Counted from the first letter of the stretch, positions 15,760 to 25,022 are shown. The stretch is 45,724 bases of DNA from 66-474 sp036278635 (GCA_036278635.1 DASUKQ010000043.1:1-45724), one strand, 5' to 3'. Program-made: numbers and translations. Notes: a model not told the origin generated them from the letters alone.

Positions 15760-17072
15760 TCCGCATCCGCCGCTACCCGCATCCGGTTCTGGCGGTGGCG
15801 ATCGCGCAGATCGGAGACCCATCGGCGCGCATGCAACGTCGCCGCGATCGCGTAGATGGTCTTGAAGACGCGCAGCTTGGAGAGCACCAGCTTGTTGTCG
15901 AACACATCGCCGGCGAGCATCGAGATCACGCCCTGTTCCACCTGCATCACGTTGCGCGGGTCGGCGAACAGCGCCTTCATCACCGGCGAATTGAAGCGAT
16001 GGATGAACCAGGCAAAGCGCGCATAACCCTGGTTCAGATGCCGCGCGTAGTGCTTCTGGAGCCGGGCTTCGCGGCGTGGCTCGCGCAGGCTCGCGTCGAC
16101 CACGTCGAGTGCGCGGCGGGCCGAATACATCGAGAGGAACACGCCGGAAGAAAACACCGGGTCGAGGAAAGCCCAGGCGTCGCCGACCAGGATCCAGCGC
16201 GGTCCGGCCATGCGGCTGCACGCGTAGGAATAGTTGCCGGTGAAGCGTACCGGCGAGACCCGTTCGGCGTCCGCCATGCGGCGGTCCGCGCCCGGCACGA
16301 TCGCGAGGGTCTTCGCCATGAAGTCCTCGTTGTTCGCGCCCCGCCGAGTCTGGAGGTACCCGGGCTTGCACACGCAGCCGACGCTGGTGACGCCCCCCGG
16401 CAGGGGGATGAACCACGTCCAGCCGTGTTCGAAACGATTGACGCTGATGATGTTGCCGCCCGGATCGTCGGGGTTGTAGGTGACACCGTTGTAGTGCGCG
16501 AACATCGCCGCGCTCTGGTGCTTGTCGCTGCGGCGGACCAGTTTCAACTGCTTGCCGAGGAAGGTGTCGCGCCCCGAGGCGTCGACGAGGTAACGCGCAG
16601 TCAGTTGCGACTTTGCGCCCTCGGCATCGAGGTGGACGACGACGCCGTCGGCGTCGAACCCGACGCGTTCCACCCTGGTCTGTTCGCGCGCGTCGACGCC
16701 GTTTTCGCGGGCGTGCTCGAACAGCATGCGGTCCATTCGCGCGCGTTCGACCTGGAACGAATACGACGGTGTGTCGCCCAGCGCGCGGTCGAACCGGAAG
16801 GTGTAATAGCTGCCGTCGTCGCGGGGAAAATCGGCGCCGAGTTTCAGCCTGCCCAGCTCGCGCAGCTTTTCCAGCGCGCCGATCTCCTCGAAGATCGGCA
16901 TGTTGGCCGGAAGCAGCGATTCGCCGATGTGGAAGCGCGGGTGCCGGCACTTTTCCAGCAGGGTGACGCGCCAACCGCGCCTTGCCAGCAGGGTCGCGAT
17001 GGTCGAGCCGCCCGGCCCGCCGCCGATGACCAGCACGTCGCAATCAGCCGTTCGTGGGCTGCCACCCTCCAT
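15756..17072 (-). CDS. FAD-dependent oxidoreductase, flavin-dependent halogenase-like (first copy)
   Basis: A 438-residue flavoprotein. The FAD-binding motif GGGPGG is at about residues 17-22 and GESLLP at about 50-55. A lysine in RLKLGADF (about 77) is at the position of the catalytic lysine in flavin halogenases. WTWFIP at 218-223 is the WxWxIP halogenase signature, and GDAWAFLDPVFSSG is a second FAD segment. AGGAG eight bases upstream favours ATG 17072 over GTG 17090. Xanthomonadin pigments are brominated aryl polyenes, so a role in halogenating the aryl head is plausible. The wider family also holds dehydrogenases and geranylgeranyl-reductase-like enzymes, so the activity is not certain. 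It is divergent from the membrane-protein gene starting at 17164. Confidence 0.82.
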   Translation of the reverse strand: MEGGSPRTADCDVLVIGGGPGGSTIATLLARRGWRVTLLEKCRHPRFHIGESLLPANMPIFEEIGALEKLRELGRLKLGADFPRDDGSYYTFRFDRALGDTPSYSFQVERARMDRMLFEHARENGVDAREQTRVERVGFDADGVVVHLDAEGAKSQLTARYLVDASGRDTFLGKQLKLVRRSDKHQSAAMFAHYNGVTYNPDDPGGNIISVNRFEHGWTWFIPLPGGVTSVGCVCKPGYLQTRRGANNEDFMAKTLAIVPGADRRMADAERVSPVRFTGNYSYACSRMAGPRWILVGDAWAFLDPVFSSGVFLSMYSARRALDVVDASLREPRREARLQKHYARHLNQGYARFAWFIHRFNSPVMKALFADPRNVMQVEQGVISMLAGDVFDNKLVLSKLRVFKTIYAIAATLHARRWVSDLRDRHRQNRMRVAADAE

Positions 17073-17163
17073 TCCGGACGCTCCTGTCACCGTTCAGCCG
17101 GGATCGAATCGACCGCCTATCATATACACTCGCACGCCGCAGCCGGCCCTGGTCGCAGTTCCG
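17073..17163. promoter_or_regulatory. divergent promoter region of the pigment cluster
   Basis: This 91-base space separates divergent blocks. The AT-rich core around 17118-17130 reads TATGAT on the minus strand and CATATACACT on the plus strand, both -10-like. No clear -35 elements are visible, so exact promoters are not assigned. Confidence 0.35.
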
Positions 17164-17895
17164 ATGTCCTCGACTCCTGTCGTACAGCAACGTCCCGCCG
17201 CATCCACGCGTGTGCCCTGGTTGCCGCCGACACTGCTCGTGTGTGCATTGTTGGCGCTGGCGGGCGGGCTGTTTCATCGACATTACCTGAGTCTTGCTTC
17301 GGCGCTGCTGCTGCTGGTGGCGTGGCTGCCGTCGGTGTGGCACCGGCACAGCGCGACGGCATTGCTGTTGTGGCTGGCTCTTGCCGCTTTGCTGCTGGTG
17401 CCGGCGCTGCTCGGGCACGCCCAACTGGCGCTGATGGCGTTGCCGGTGGTGTTCCTGGGTGCGGTGTCGTGGTTGTTCGCGCGCACCTTGCGGCATGGCG
17501 AAGAACCGCTGGTTGCGCGCTTCATCCGCATGATCGAAGGCGACGCACGCCTGAACCTGCCGGGGGTGCGTGGCTATGCGCGTGGCGTCACGGTGTATTG
17601 GGCCGTGCTGCTCGCGGCGCTGGCGTTGCTGTCGCTGGTGATCGCGTTGTGCGCACGGCCGGGTGGTTGGCTCGCGATGCTGGGTGTGCCCGCACCGTTC
17701 GCCATGAAGGGTTCGCTGCTCGCCTGGTATCCGGAAGCAGGATGCTGGATCCTGCTGGTGGCGGGATTCGTCGGCGAGTACCTGTTCCGGCGCTGGCGCC
17801 TGCGGGCGATCCCGCATCCGGGCGTGCGTCGTTTCGTGACCCAGATCGTGCGGCGCTGGCCGACCCTGATGCGCGGCGGGGATGCGCCCGAATGA
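17164..17895 (+). CDS. COG4648-like integral membrane protein of aryl-polyene clusters
   Basis: A 243-residue protein with about six hydrophobic helices, a conserved-looking central segment ARFIRMIEGDARLNLPGVRGYAR and a basic C-terminus. Proteins of this kind are found in E. coli-type aryl-polyene clusters beside the dehydratase and ligase genes; their exact role is not established. The stop overlaps the ATG of the hot-dog dehydratase gene (ATGA), opening a tightly coupled seven-gene plus-strand run. It may help assemble the pigment machinery at the inner membrane. Confidence rests on topology and context more than on a specific motif. Confidence 0.72.
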   Translation: MSSTPVVQQRPAASTRVPWLPPTLLVCALLALAGGLFHRHYLSLASALLLLVAWLPSVWHRHSATALLLWLALAALLLVPALLGHAQLALMALPVVFLGAVSWLFARTLRHGEEPLVARFIRMIEGDARLNLPGVRGYARGVTVYWAVLLAALALLSLVIALCARPGGWLAMLGVPAPFAMKGSLLAWYPEAGCWILLVAGFVGEYLFRRWRLRAIPHPGVRRFVTQIVRRWPTLMRGGDAPE

Positions 17896-18188
17896 GTGCT
17901 TCGTTTCAGACCGCGCTCCGGATCGACGCGGCGCACCCTGCACTGGCGGGCCATTTTCCCGGTCGTCCGGTGGTGCCGGGCGTGGTGCTTCTGGAACGGG
18001 TCGCGACGGCGTTCAAAGGGTGGCGCGGCGCGCGTGTCGGCAAGCTGGATGCCAAGTTCATGAAACCACTGCTGCCGGGCGAGGATGCCGTGATCGAGTT
18101 GCGCGGGGATGGCGCGCGGGTGCGCTTCCGGGTGACGGGTGCGGATGGCGCCGCATTGGCGCGCGGTTTGCTGGAGGGCGCGGCGTGA
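17892..18188 (+). CDS. ApeI-like hot-dog 3-hydroxyacyl-ACP dehydratase
   Basis: A compact 98-residue FabA/FabZ-like hot-dog protein. LAGHFPGRPVVPGVVLLERV carries the HFPxxPVxPG active-site motif with the catalytic His near residue 20. In aryl-polyene synthesis such an enzyme dehydrates the 3-hydroxyacyl chain bound to ACP to extend the conjugated double bonds. At 98 residues it is shorter than FabZ (about 150), as usual for ApeI-type proteins. It overlaps both neighbours by four bases (ATGA before, GTGA after). It probably acts as a single-domain subunit of a dimer or of a complex with the other dehydratase. Confidence 0.8.
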   Translation: MSASFQTALRIDAAHPALAGHFPGRPVVPGVVLLERVATAFKGWRGARVGKLDAKFMKPLLPGEDAVIELRGDGARVRFRVTGADGAALARGLLEGAA

Positions 18189-19141
18189 GCAGGCATTGGC
18201 TCGATCGACCGGAAGCTGGTGGCTGGTTCGCAATCTGGCTGATCCGTTTCGTGGGACTGCATTTCGGACGTGGCGTCGCGCGCCTGATCCTGTATCCAGT
18301 GACGCTGTACTTCTATTTTCGGCGTGGCCCCGAGCGGCGTTCCGCGCGCGACTATTTCCTTCGCCTTGATGGGCGGCCCGGCAGCGCCTTGCAGGTGATG
18401 CGTCTGATCCATGCCTTCGCCTCGACGATTCTCGATCGCGTGTTCCTGCTGGCGCGCGGCATCGACGGGTTCCGGGTGAGCATGCGTGGTGTCGACGAAC
18501 TCCATCGCCATCTCGACCGCGGGCAGGGGGTCATGCTGCTCGGCGCGCACGTGGGGAGTTTCGAAGTGTTGCGCGTACTGGCCACCCGCAGGGCGGACTG
18601 CAAGCTGAAGCTGGTGATGGACAAGAGCAAGACGCCGGCGCTGACGGCGTTGCTGGAAGCGCTCGCGCCGGAGTTGTCGAACAGCGTCATCGATACGGCC
18701 CGTGGCGGCATGGATATCGTGCTGGCGCTGTCCGAAGCCGCCGGCGAGGGCGCGATGATCACGCTGCTGGGAGATCGCGGCCGCCCGCACGAGCTGATGC
18801 GTGACGCACCGTTCCTGGGCGCCGACGCGCCGTTCCCGGCTGCGCCATGGTTGATCGCTTCGTTGCTCGAGGTGCCGGTGGTGCTGTGCCTGGGCATGTA
18901 CCGCGGCGGCAACCGCTACGATCTGGTGTTCGAGACGCTCGCCGAACGGGTGGAACTGCCGCGCACCGATCGCAACCGGGCGCTTGATGCCTGCATCCGG
19001 CGATACGCTGCGCGTCTTGAGCACTACCTGCGCGAAGCGCCCTACAACTGGTTCAATTTCTACGATTTCTGGCAACCGCAATCGATGGCGGATGCGCAGC
19101 CCGCGAGCGAGGGAGCGTTGCAGCATGCACGGGTGTCGTGA
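18185..19141 (+). CDS. LpxL/HtrB-like acyltransferase of the aryl-polyene cluster
   Basis: A 318-residue membrane-associated acyltransferase starting at GTG 18185, which overlaps the dehydratase stop (GTGA). A hydrophobic N-terminal helix (about residues 12-45) precedes the HX4E catalytic motif HVGSFE (His122, Glu127). The later segment GDRGRPHELMRDAPFLG and ending YNWFNFYDFW are typical of LpxL-like lysophospholipid and lipid A acyltransferases. In E. coli clusters this activity is fused to a glycosyltransferase; here the two are separate genes (glycosyltransferase at 25023-25841). It likely moves the finished aryl-polyene chain onto its lipid or sugar anchor. Confidence 0.83.
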   Translation: MSRHWLDRPEAGGWFAIWLIRFVGLHFGRGVARLILYPVTLYFYFRRGPERRSARDYFLRLDGRPGSALQVMRLIHAFASTILDRVFLLARGIDGFRVSMRGVDELHRHLDRGQGVMLLGAHVGSFEVLRVLATRRADCKLKLVMDKSKTPALTALLEALAPELSNSVIDTARGGMDIVLALSEAAGEGAMITLLGDRGRPHELMRDAPFLGADAPFPAAPWLIASLLEVPVVLCLGMYRGGNRYDLVFETLAERVELPRTDRNRALDACIRRYAARLEHYLREAPYNWFNFYDFWQPQSMADAQPASEGALQHARVS

Positions 19142-19772
19142 GGCGTTGCTGCTTGCCGCGTGCCTGGTGCCGGCAGCCGGAGGCGCGCTGGCGGCGGCAC
19201 CCGGGCTCGCCGGATCGGTGCTGGCCGGCATCGCCAGAACGCCACCGGTTTCGACGCCGTTCGTGCAGGTGAGTTACCGCGGCGTGCTGGACCGACCGCT
19301 TGTGGTCTCGGGCACGCTGCGCTGGCTGGGTGGCGACCGGATGGAACGTGACATCGAGAAACCGTTCAGGGAGACCGCGAAAATCGGCGATGGCGAGATC
19401 TCGGTGCAGCGGGGCAGTGGCGAGGTGCATCGGATGCCGCTTTCGCGCGCGCCGCAGGCCGGCGCGATGCTTGCCGGATTTCGCGCGCTGCTCGGCGGCG
19501 ACGTATCGGCGCTCGAAGAGGACTTCACGCTCGTGGCGGACGGCGGCAAGGCCCACTGGTTGATCACGCTCACGCCACGCACCGGCCAACTCAAGCGGCA
19601 ACTCGCGTCCATCGTGATCGATGGCCGCAATCACGAACCGCGTTGCCTCACGGTGGCCGACGCGAACGGCGACAGCAGCATCACGCTCGTCGGGCCGATG
19701 GCGCGGCAGGGGTTGCGCAGCGCCGCGCCGCTGCAGTCGGCCCTGGCGGCGCGCTGCCGCAACGGTCGATGA
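19125..19772 (+). CDS. LolA-like outer-membrane lipoprotein carrier domain protein
   Basis: A 215-residue periplasmic protein with signal peptide ALLLAACLVPAAGGALAA. The following STPFVQVSYRGVLDRPLVVSGTLRWLG and later DRMERDIEKPFRE, LVGP patterns resemble the LolA fold found in aryl-polyene clusters. It starts 17 bases inside the acyltransferase gene, with a GAGGGAG ribosome site upstream of ATG 19125, and overlaps the exporter start by four bases. It may carry the hydrophobic pigment lipid across the periplasm after export by the MMPL protein, by analogy with LolA carrying lipoproteins. Confidence 0.78.
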   Translation: MHGCREALLLAACLVPAAGGALAAAPGLAGSVLAGIARTPPVSTPFVQVSYRGVLDRPLVVSGTLRWLGGDRMERDIEKPFRETAKIGDGEISVQRGSGEVHRMPLSRAPQAGAMLAGFRALLGGDVSALEEDFTLVADGGKAHWLITLTPRTGQLKRQLASIVIDGRNHEPRCLTVADANGDSSITLVGPMARQGLRSAAPLQSALAARCRNGR

Positions 19773-22096
19773 GGAACGCTGCGCGAGTCGCGATCTATCT
19801 GATCTGGCTCGCGCTGATCGTCGCGGTCGGCTGGGGCGTTGCAACGAAGCTCAAGGTCAGCTCCGACCTGCGTGATTTCGTGCCCCCGGCGCGCACGGCC
19901 GACCAGAAGCTGCTGCTGGACGAGATTGGCAACGGGCCGGGATCGCGGCTGTTGCTGCTGGCGATCTCGGGTGCGCCGCAGGCGCAGCTCGCGGATCTGT
20001 CGCGTGGGCTGGATGCGGCGCTCGCGCACGATTCCGCTTTCACTCGGGTCGCCAACGGCGGCAACGATCTGGCGGAGATTGCGGCGGACCTGCTGCCGTA
20101 TCGCTACCTGCTGTCGCCGACGCTGGATACGCACCGTTTCGATGCCGACTATCTCCACGCGCAATTGCAGCAGCGTGTCGAGGATTTGAGTTCGCCGGCG
20201 GCCTCGTTGCTGGAGCCTTGGCTGCGGCGCGATCCGACGCTGGAAACCCTGAAACTTGCGCGGCGATGGGCTCCACCGCGGCAACCGAAACGGGTGGACG
20301 GCGTGTGGTTTTCGGAACGTGGCGAAGCATTGCTGGTCACCGAAACGCAGGCAACGGGTTTCGATCCCGGTGCGCAGGCCGCGGCGATTGCCGCCATGCA
20401 GGAGCATTTCGCGGCGTTGCCCGGGGCGGCGAATGCCAAACTCACGATCAGTGGCCCCGGCTGGTTCGCCGTCCAGGCCAGCCGCCACACCCGCGCCGAG
20501 GCCGATCGTTTCGGCGCGATCACGACCGTCGGTTTCATCCTGATGCTGTTGCTGGCTTATCGCAGCGCGGTCCCGCTGCTGGTGACGGCTTTGCCCTTGC
20601 TTTCGGGGGCGGCGCTCGGTTTTGCGCTGCTGGCACTGATTTTCGGCCACGCCCACGGGATCACCATCGCGTTCGGCTTCACCCTGCTGGGCGTGGCGCA
20701 GGAATATCCGCTGCGCGTGTTCAGCCACCGGCGCGTCGGCGTCGCGACCTCGACATGCGTGCGCGAACTCTGGCCGCTGCTGGCGACTGCGATCGTGTCG
20801 GTCTGTATCGCCTATCTGGCGTTCTTCGCCTCCGGCGTCGCGGGTCTGCAGCAGCTCGCGGTATTCACGATCGGCGGCCTGGTCGTGGCCGGCCTGTGCA
20901 CGCGCTGGTTGCTGCCGTTGATCGTGCCGGCCGCACGCCGCGACATGGCCACGACCCCGGGCCTCGCACGCACGTGGCATTTCCTCGCGTGCCTGCCGCG
21001 CCCGCGCTGGCTGCCATGGTTGGTGGGTGCGATCGGCGTTGCCGTGGTCGTGTTCGCGCCCGGGCGCTTCTGGCAAAACGACCTGTCGGCGCTCACGCCG
21101 ATCCCGAAGGCGGAATTGCAACGCGACGCGCGCCTGCGCGCGGCGCTCGGTGCTCCGGATGTGCGCTACCTTCTGGTACTGCGCGCGCCGAGCGCCGAGG
21201 GCGTGCTGGCGTTGTCCGAACGCGTCGCGCCGCGCTTGCAGGCGTTGGTCGGGCAACACGCGTTGCAGGGCTTCGAATTGCCCTCGCGTTACCTTCCGAG
21301 CATCGCCACCCAGCGCGCACGGCAGGCCAGGTTGCCGGACGCTGAAGTGCTGCAATCGGCGTTGCGGCAGGCGATGCAGGACCTGCCGTTTCGCGCGGGG
21401 GTGTTCGCGCCGTTCGTCGCCGAGGTCGAGGCCGCGCGCAAGCTGCCTCCCCTGACGCCTGCGAAGTTCGAGCAATCCCCACTCGGCGCGCGGCTGGAAG
21501 CGATGCTGGTGCGGCAGGGCGGCGGCTGGGTCGGGCTCGGTACGCTGAGCGGCGTCGCGGACCCATCCGCCTTCGCGGCGCTGGGCATTGAAACCGCCGG
21601 GGCCGTGCACCTGCTCGATCTCAAGACGTCCACCGAGTCGCTGATCATTGCCTATCGGCATCGCATCCTGGTCGCGCTCGGGATCGCCGCGCTGCTGCTG
21701 TGCGCCGCGGTAACCCTTGCACTGCGCAGCCCGCGACGCGCCCTGCACGTGCTCGGGCCGATGACGCTGGCGACGTTGCTGGTGCTCGCGGTGCTGCGTT
21801 TGGCCGGCATTCCGCTGTCCCTTTTCCACCTGGTCTCGCTGACCCTGGCGGCGGGACTCGGGCTGCATTACGCGCTGTTTTTCGAACGCCGTACCGGCGA
21901 CGAACGCGAAGACCTGCGCACGTTGCATGCGACGCTGGTATGCGTGGCGTCCGCGCTCCTGGTGTTCGGCGTGCTGGCGCTGTCGAGCGTACCGGTGCTG
22001 CGCGCGATCGGACTGACGGTGGCGCTGGGTGTCGCATTCCACTTCACGCTGTCGGTGTTGATGGCGCCCGCGGCACACCTGCGCCACGAGGATTGA
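19769..22096 (+). CDS. MMPL/RND-type exporter of the aryl-polyene cluster
   Basis: A 775-residue inner-membrane protein. One N-terminal helix (residues about 5-27) and a large periplasmic part precede a helix bundle (FGAITTVGFILMLLLAYRSAVP and on). A second periplasmic part and second bundle follow, the two-fold RND/MMPL plan. FGFTLLGVAQEYPLRVF lies where the conserved acidic residues of helix 4 are expected. It starts at an ATGA overlap with the LolA-like gene. It is the likely inner-membrane exporter for the finished aryl-polyene lipid, handing it to the LolA-like protein. The substrate is inferred from the cluster. Confidence 0.85.
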   Translation: MRNAARVAIYLIWLALIVAVGWGVATKLKVSSDLRDFVPPARTADQKLLLDEIGNGPGSRLLLLAISGAPQAQLADLSRGLDAALAHDSAFTRVANGGNDLAEIAADLLPYRYLLSPTLDTHRFDADYLHAQLQQRVEDLSSPAASLLEPWLRRDPTLETLKLARRWAPPRQPKRVDGVWFSERGEALLVTETQATGFDPGAQAAAIAAMQEHFAALPGAANAKLTISGPGWFAVQASRHTRAEADRFGAITTVGFILMLLLAYRSAVPLLVTALPLLSGAALGFALLALIFGHAHGITIAFGFTLLGVAQEYPLRVFSHRRVGVATSTCVRELWPLLATAIVSVCIAYLAFFASGVAGLQQLAVFTIGGLVVAGLCTRWLLPLIVPAARRDMATTPGLARTWHFLACLPRPRWLPWLVGAIGVAVVVFAPGRFWQNDLSALTPIPKAELQRDARLRAALGAPDVRYLLVLRAPSAEGVLALSERVAPRLQALVGQHALQGFELPSRYLPSIATQRARQARLPDAEVLQSALRQAMQDLPFRAGVFAPFVAEVEAARKLPPLTPAKFEQSPLGARLEAMLVRQGGGWVGLGTLSGVADPSAFAALGIETAGAVHLLDLKTSTESLIIAYRHRILVALGIAALLLCAAVTLALRSPRRALHVLGPMTLATLLVLAVLRLAGIPLSLFHLVSLTLAAGLGLHYALFFERRTGDEREDLRTLHATLVCVASALLVFGVLALSSVPVLRAIGLTVALGVAFHFTLSVLMAPAAHLRHED

Positions 22097-22101
22097 CGTC
22101 A

Positions 22102-22563
22102 ATGCTTCCGCACAGGCTGTCCAAACGGGACTGGGCGTCCCTGATTCCGCACTCCGGCAGCATGTGCCTGCTCGACGAAGTGATCGATTGGGACGCGACG
22201 CATCTTCACGCGCGCAGCATGTCGCACCGTCGGGCCGATCATCCATTGCGGGCGGACGGTATCTTGCACGCGGTCAACCTGTGCGAGTACGCGGCGCAGG
22301 CGATGGCGGTGCACGGCGCGTTGCGCGCGCGCGCGGACGGTGGCACCGCGCGGCCCGGATTCCTGGTTGCTTTGCGCGAGGTCACGCTCGCAGTGGAGCG
22401 GATCGACGACTTGCCGGGCAGGTTGCAGGTGTACGTCGAGTGCTTGCTCGCCACCCCCGCCAGCCTGCAATATGCGTTTCGGGTGGAACATCGCGGGCGC
22501 GTGCTTGCGGCGGGGCGCGCCGCCGTGGTGCTGGAAGGCCATCGGGGCGGGGAGGGGGCGTGA
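22102..22563 (+). CDS. ApeP-like 3-hydroxyacyl-ACP dehydratase (COG4706 type)
   Basis: A 153-residue hot-dog protein. IPHSGSMCLLDEV near residues 15-27 and NLCEYAAQAMAVHGAL near 63-78 are the paired motifs of this dehydratase group, the second carrying the active-site acidic residue. It is the second dehydratase of the cluster. ApeI/ApeP pairs form heteromers in characterised aryl-polyene systems (family knowledge). It begins five bases after the exporter stop and its end overlaps the ketoreductase start (GTGA). It should remove water from the hydroxyacyl-ACP made by that ketoreductase. Confidence 0.82.
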   Translation: MLPHRLSKRDWASLIPHSGSMCLLDEVIDWDATHLHARSMSHRRADHPLRADGILHAVNLCEYAAQAMAVHGALRARADGGTARPGFLVALREVTLAVERIDDLPGRLQVYVECLLATPASLQYAFRVEHRGRVLAAGRAAVVLEGHRGGEGA

Positions 22564-23291
22564 CGGGCGACGCAAGGCGGGCACTGGTCACCGGCGGCAG
22601 TGGCGACATCGGCGGTGCAATCTGCACGGCGCTGGCACGCGAAGGCTGGCGGGTGGTCGTGCACGCCCACGCCCACGTCGGACGTGCCGAAGCCGTGGCG
22701 GCACGCATCCACGAGGCTGGCGGTGACGCCGAAGTCACGGCGTTCGATGTGACGGACGCCGACGCTGCACGCAGCGCCCTCGAAGGATTGCTGCGGGCCG
22801 GCCCGATCCACGCGTTGGTCCACAACGCCGGCATCCACGACGACGCGCCTCTGGCGGGGATGGGCGAAGACCGATGGCGGCAAGTGATCGACGTATCGCT
22901 GCACGGCTTCTTCCACGTCGCGCAACCGCTGTTGTTGCCGATGGCGCGCGCGCGTTTCGGCCGTATCGTCGCGATGTCGTCGGTGGCGGCCATCCTCGGC
23001 AACCGCGGGCAGGCCAATTACGCCGCGGCGAAGTCGGCCTTGCACGGCGCCGCCAGGTCACTGGCGCGCGAGATGGCGTCGCGCCGCATCACCGTGAACG
23101 TGGTGGCGCCCGGCATCATCGAGGGGCGCATGACACAGGCCCTGTTCACGGACGAACAGATCGCGACGATGATCCCCGCGGCGCGTACCGGCACGCCTGC
23201 GGAAGTGGCGGCGGTGGTGGCGTTCCTGTGTTCGGACGCGGCGTCCTACGTGAACGGACAGGTGATCGGCGTCAACGGCGGCATGGCCTGA
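22560..23291 (+). CDS. 3-oxoacyl-ACP reductase, FabG-like ketoreductase (ApeQ-like)
   Basis: A 243-residue short-chain dehydrogenase. The nucleotide-binding motif TGGSGDIGGAI is at about 11-21, HNAG follows, the catalytic Ser is in MSSVAAI and the Tyr/Lys pair in YAAAK. The C-terminal YVNGQVIGVNGGMA is typical of FabG. GTG 22560 overlaps the dehydratase stop and has GGAGGGG in front. It reduces the 3-oxo group after each ketosynthase step of the polyene chain, using NADPH by family rule. It ends the plus-strand block; the next gene converges on it. Confidence 0.9.
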   Translation: MTGDARRALVTGGSGDIGGAICTALAREGWRVVVHAHAHVGRAEAVAARIHEAGGDAEVTAFDVTDADAARSALEGLLRAGPIHALVHNAGIHDDAPLAGMGEDRWRQVIDVSLHGFFHVAQPLLLPMARARFGRIVAMSSVAAILGNRGQANYAAAKSALHGAARSLAREMASRRITVNVVAPGIIEGRMTQALFTDEQIATMIPAARTGTPAEVAAVVAFLCSDAASYVNGQVIGVNGGMA

Positions 23292-23437
23292 AACCTCCGA
23301 ATAACCTGCAGCGCCCGGCAGCTTGGCCGCCGGCGGTGCTCGCAATGTCCCACGTACTGGCGTGCGCACTCCGCCTGCCGTGCTCCGGCGTCGCCAATCT
23401 GTCTTCGCTCGCGACCGATCCCCGGGGGTTTCACGAG

Positions 23438-25018
23438 TCAGGCGGCGTCACGAAACAGCGCCAGCCGGGCGTGATCGCCGGTGAACCCGTCACCAATGTC
23501 GAGTCCCGGCGCGTCGCGCATCGCAGCCTCCGTGAGCGTGTCCGCAAGCGAATGCAGAAGCCGGATGTGTTCGCGCAGGCGGTTGCGGACCTGGGTGTCG
23601 TCCAGCCGGTCGTGCAAGCGCGCGTTCAGTCGCGCGAACCAGTCCAGGTCCTGCTGGTCCATCCAGTGCGGCGTGGCCCCGGATGGATTTGCGGCGTGCC
23701 AGGCGCGGAAGAACTCCTGCATGCGCACGTTGAGCGACTCCGTGGCGGCCAATTCTGTCGAAAGATCGGCGAACAGCGCGAAGTCCGTCAGCCGCCCGCC
23801 GATCGCGAGCGGGCACAGGACGCCCCAGTAATACGCGTAGTCCCACAGCACCTTGGCGGTCATCACCTGCGCGTCGCCGAACAGCGCGTACTGGCCGCGA
23901 TACAGGTTCAGCATGTTGCGGTAGAACGAGAAGAACAGTTGCTGGCAGTGGCGCGTGGGCTGCGCGATGGCCTCGCCGGCGCAGTCGCGCGCGACCAGTT
24001 CGGCGATGTAGGTATTGGCGATGGCGATGAAGTCCGTGCCGGGCGAGTAGAACGGGTCGAGGAACAGGCCAGCCTCGCCGGTCAGCGCCCAGCGGTCGGC
24101 GCTGAATACCCTGCGGCAGCCGCATGACACCTCGCGCAGGAAGCGGAAATCGAGGATATCGCCTTGCCGTCCGTCGAGCCGTGCCGCCAATGCGTGTTGG
24201 TGCACGCGCAGCCATGCCAGCGCGCGTTCGAAGGTGTCGAACGATTCGACCGGGTGCCGCGCGGTGTCGGCGACGATGCCGACCGAGTGCGCGCCCGACG
24301 CCAGCGGGATCAGCCACACCCAGTAGCCGGGGCCGCAAAGATGATTGGTCGAACGCCAGCGTTCCTGCGGGTCGCAGCGTTCGCGCCAGGTGGAATTGCC
24401 GCACCAGTCGTCGAGCCCGAGCCGGGCGCCGATCCGGAACCACGCCGCGCCGATGTGGTGGCCATTGTCCTCGCCGAGCCCGAGCTGGCGGCGCAACAGT
24501 CCCGCACGCCCGGACGCATCGATCAGCCAGCGGCTGCGATGTTCGCCATCGCTGGCGTGCACGGCGTGTGGCGCGCCGCCGCTGCCCGGGGCGATGGAAC
24601 GCACGCGGGCGTCCTGTTCGATCGAAATGCCATGGTCGCGCGCGCGCGCTCCGAGGAAGTTCTCGAAGGTACCGCGCTCGAGCTGCCAGGACGGCGTCGG
24701 GAATACCCGGCTGATGCCGAGCTCGGCGGCCTGGTCGAGGCGCGCGCAACCATCGCTGAAGAAAAACCTGAAGCCGAACTTGCGTACCTGTGCGGAATCC
24801 AGGTGTTCGCGCAGGCCGAGCGTGTTCGAAAGGTAATGCGCGCCGATCTCCACCGTGGATTCGCCGACCTTGAAGGCGGCGGCGGGCGCGGGGCCGGCAC
24901 GGCGTTCCAGGATCCGGATGGAGAGATGCGGGCAACGCCCGCGCAGCTGCAAGGCCAGCGTCAGCCCGGCCAATCCCCCGCCGACAATCAGCACGTCGCT
25001 GGTCGTGGCGGGGGCCAT
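23438..25018 (-). CDS. FAD-dependent oxidoreductase, flavin-dependent halogenase-like (second copy)
   Basis: A 526-residue flavoprotein. FAD-binding GGGLAG is at about residues 13-18 and GES at 52-54. A lysine in VRKFGFRFF (about 80) and the WxWxIP signature WVWLIP (233-238) also fit flavin halogenases. GEAGLFLDPFYSPGTD supplies the second FAD segment. It is longer than the first copy and only distantly similar, so the two are not a recent duplication. The open frame extends upstream, but that part lies over the glycosyltransferase gene in another frame; ATG 25018 is used. It starts four bases after the glycosyltransferase stop. Halogenation or dehydrogenation of the aryl-polyene is likely, unproven. 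Confidence 0.8.
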   Translation of the reverse strand: MAPATTSDVLIVGGGLAGLTLALQLRGRCPHLSIRILERRAGPAPAAAFKVGESTVEIGAHYLSNTLGLREHLDSAQVRKFGFRFFFSDGCARLDQAAELGISRVFPTPSWQLERGTFENFLGARARDHGISIEQDARVRSIAPGSGGAPHAVHASDGEHRSRWLIDASGRAGLLRRQLGLGEDNGHHIGAAWFRIGARLGLDDWCGNSTWRERCDPQERWRSTNHLCGPGYWVWLIPLASGAHSVGIVADTARHPVESFDTFERALAWLRVHQHALAARLDGRQGDILDFRFLREVSCGCRRVFSADRWALTGEAGLFLDPFYSPGTDFIAIANTYIAELVARDCAGEAIAQPTRHCQQLFFSFYRNMLNLYRGQYALFGDAQVMTAKVLWDYAYYWGVLCPLAIGGRLTDFALFADLSTELAATESLNVRMQEFFRAWHAANPSGATPHWMDQQDLDWFARLNARLHDRLDDTQVRNRLREHIRLLHSLADTLTEAAMRDAPGLDIGDGFTGDHARLALFRDAA

Positions 25019-25022
25019 GCGG

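Noticed and set aside
19631..22246. 871-codon minus-strand open frame opposite the MMPL exporter
   Set aside because: Composition (Arg, Gln, His) and lack of motifs mark it as a shadow frame of the exporter gene.
23292..23437. Terminator between converging ketoreductase and halogenase-like genes
   Set aside because: I found no convincing stem-loop or T-run in the 146 bases.
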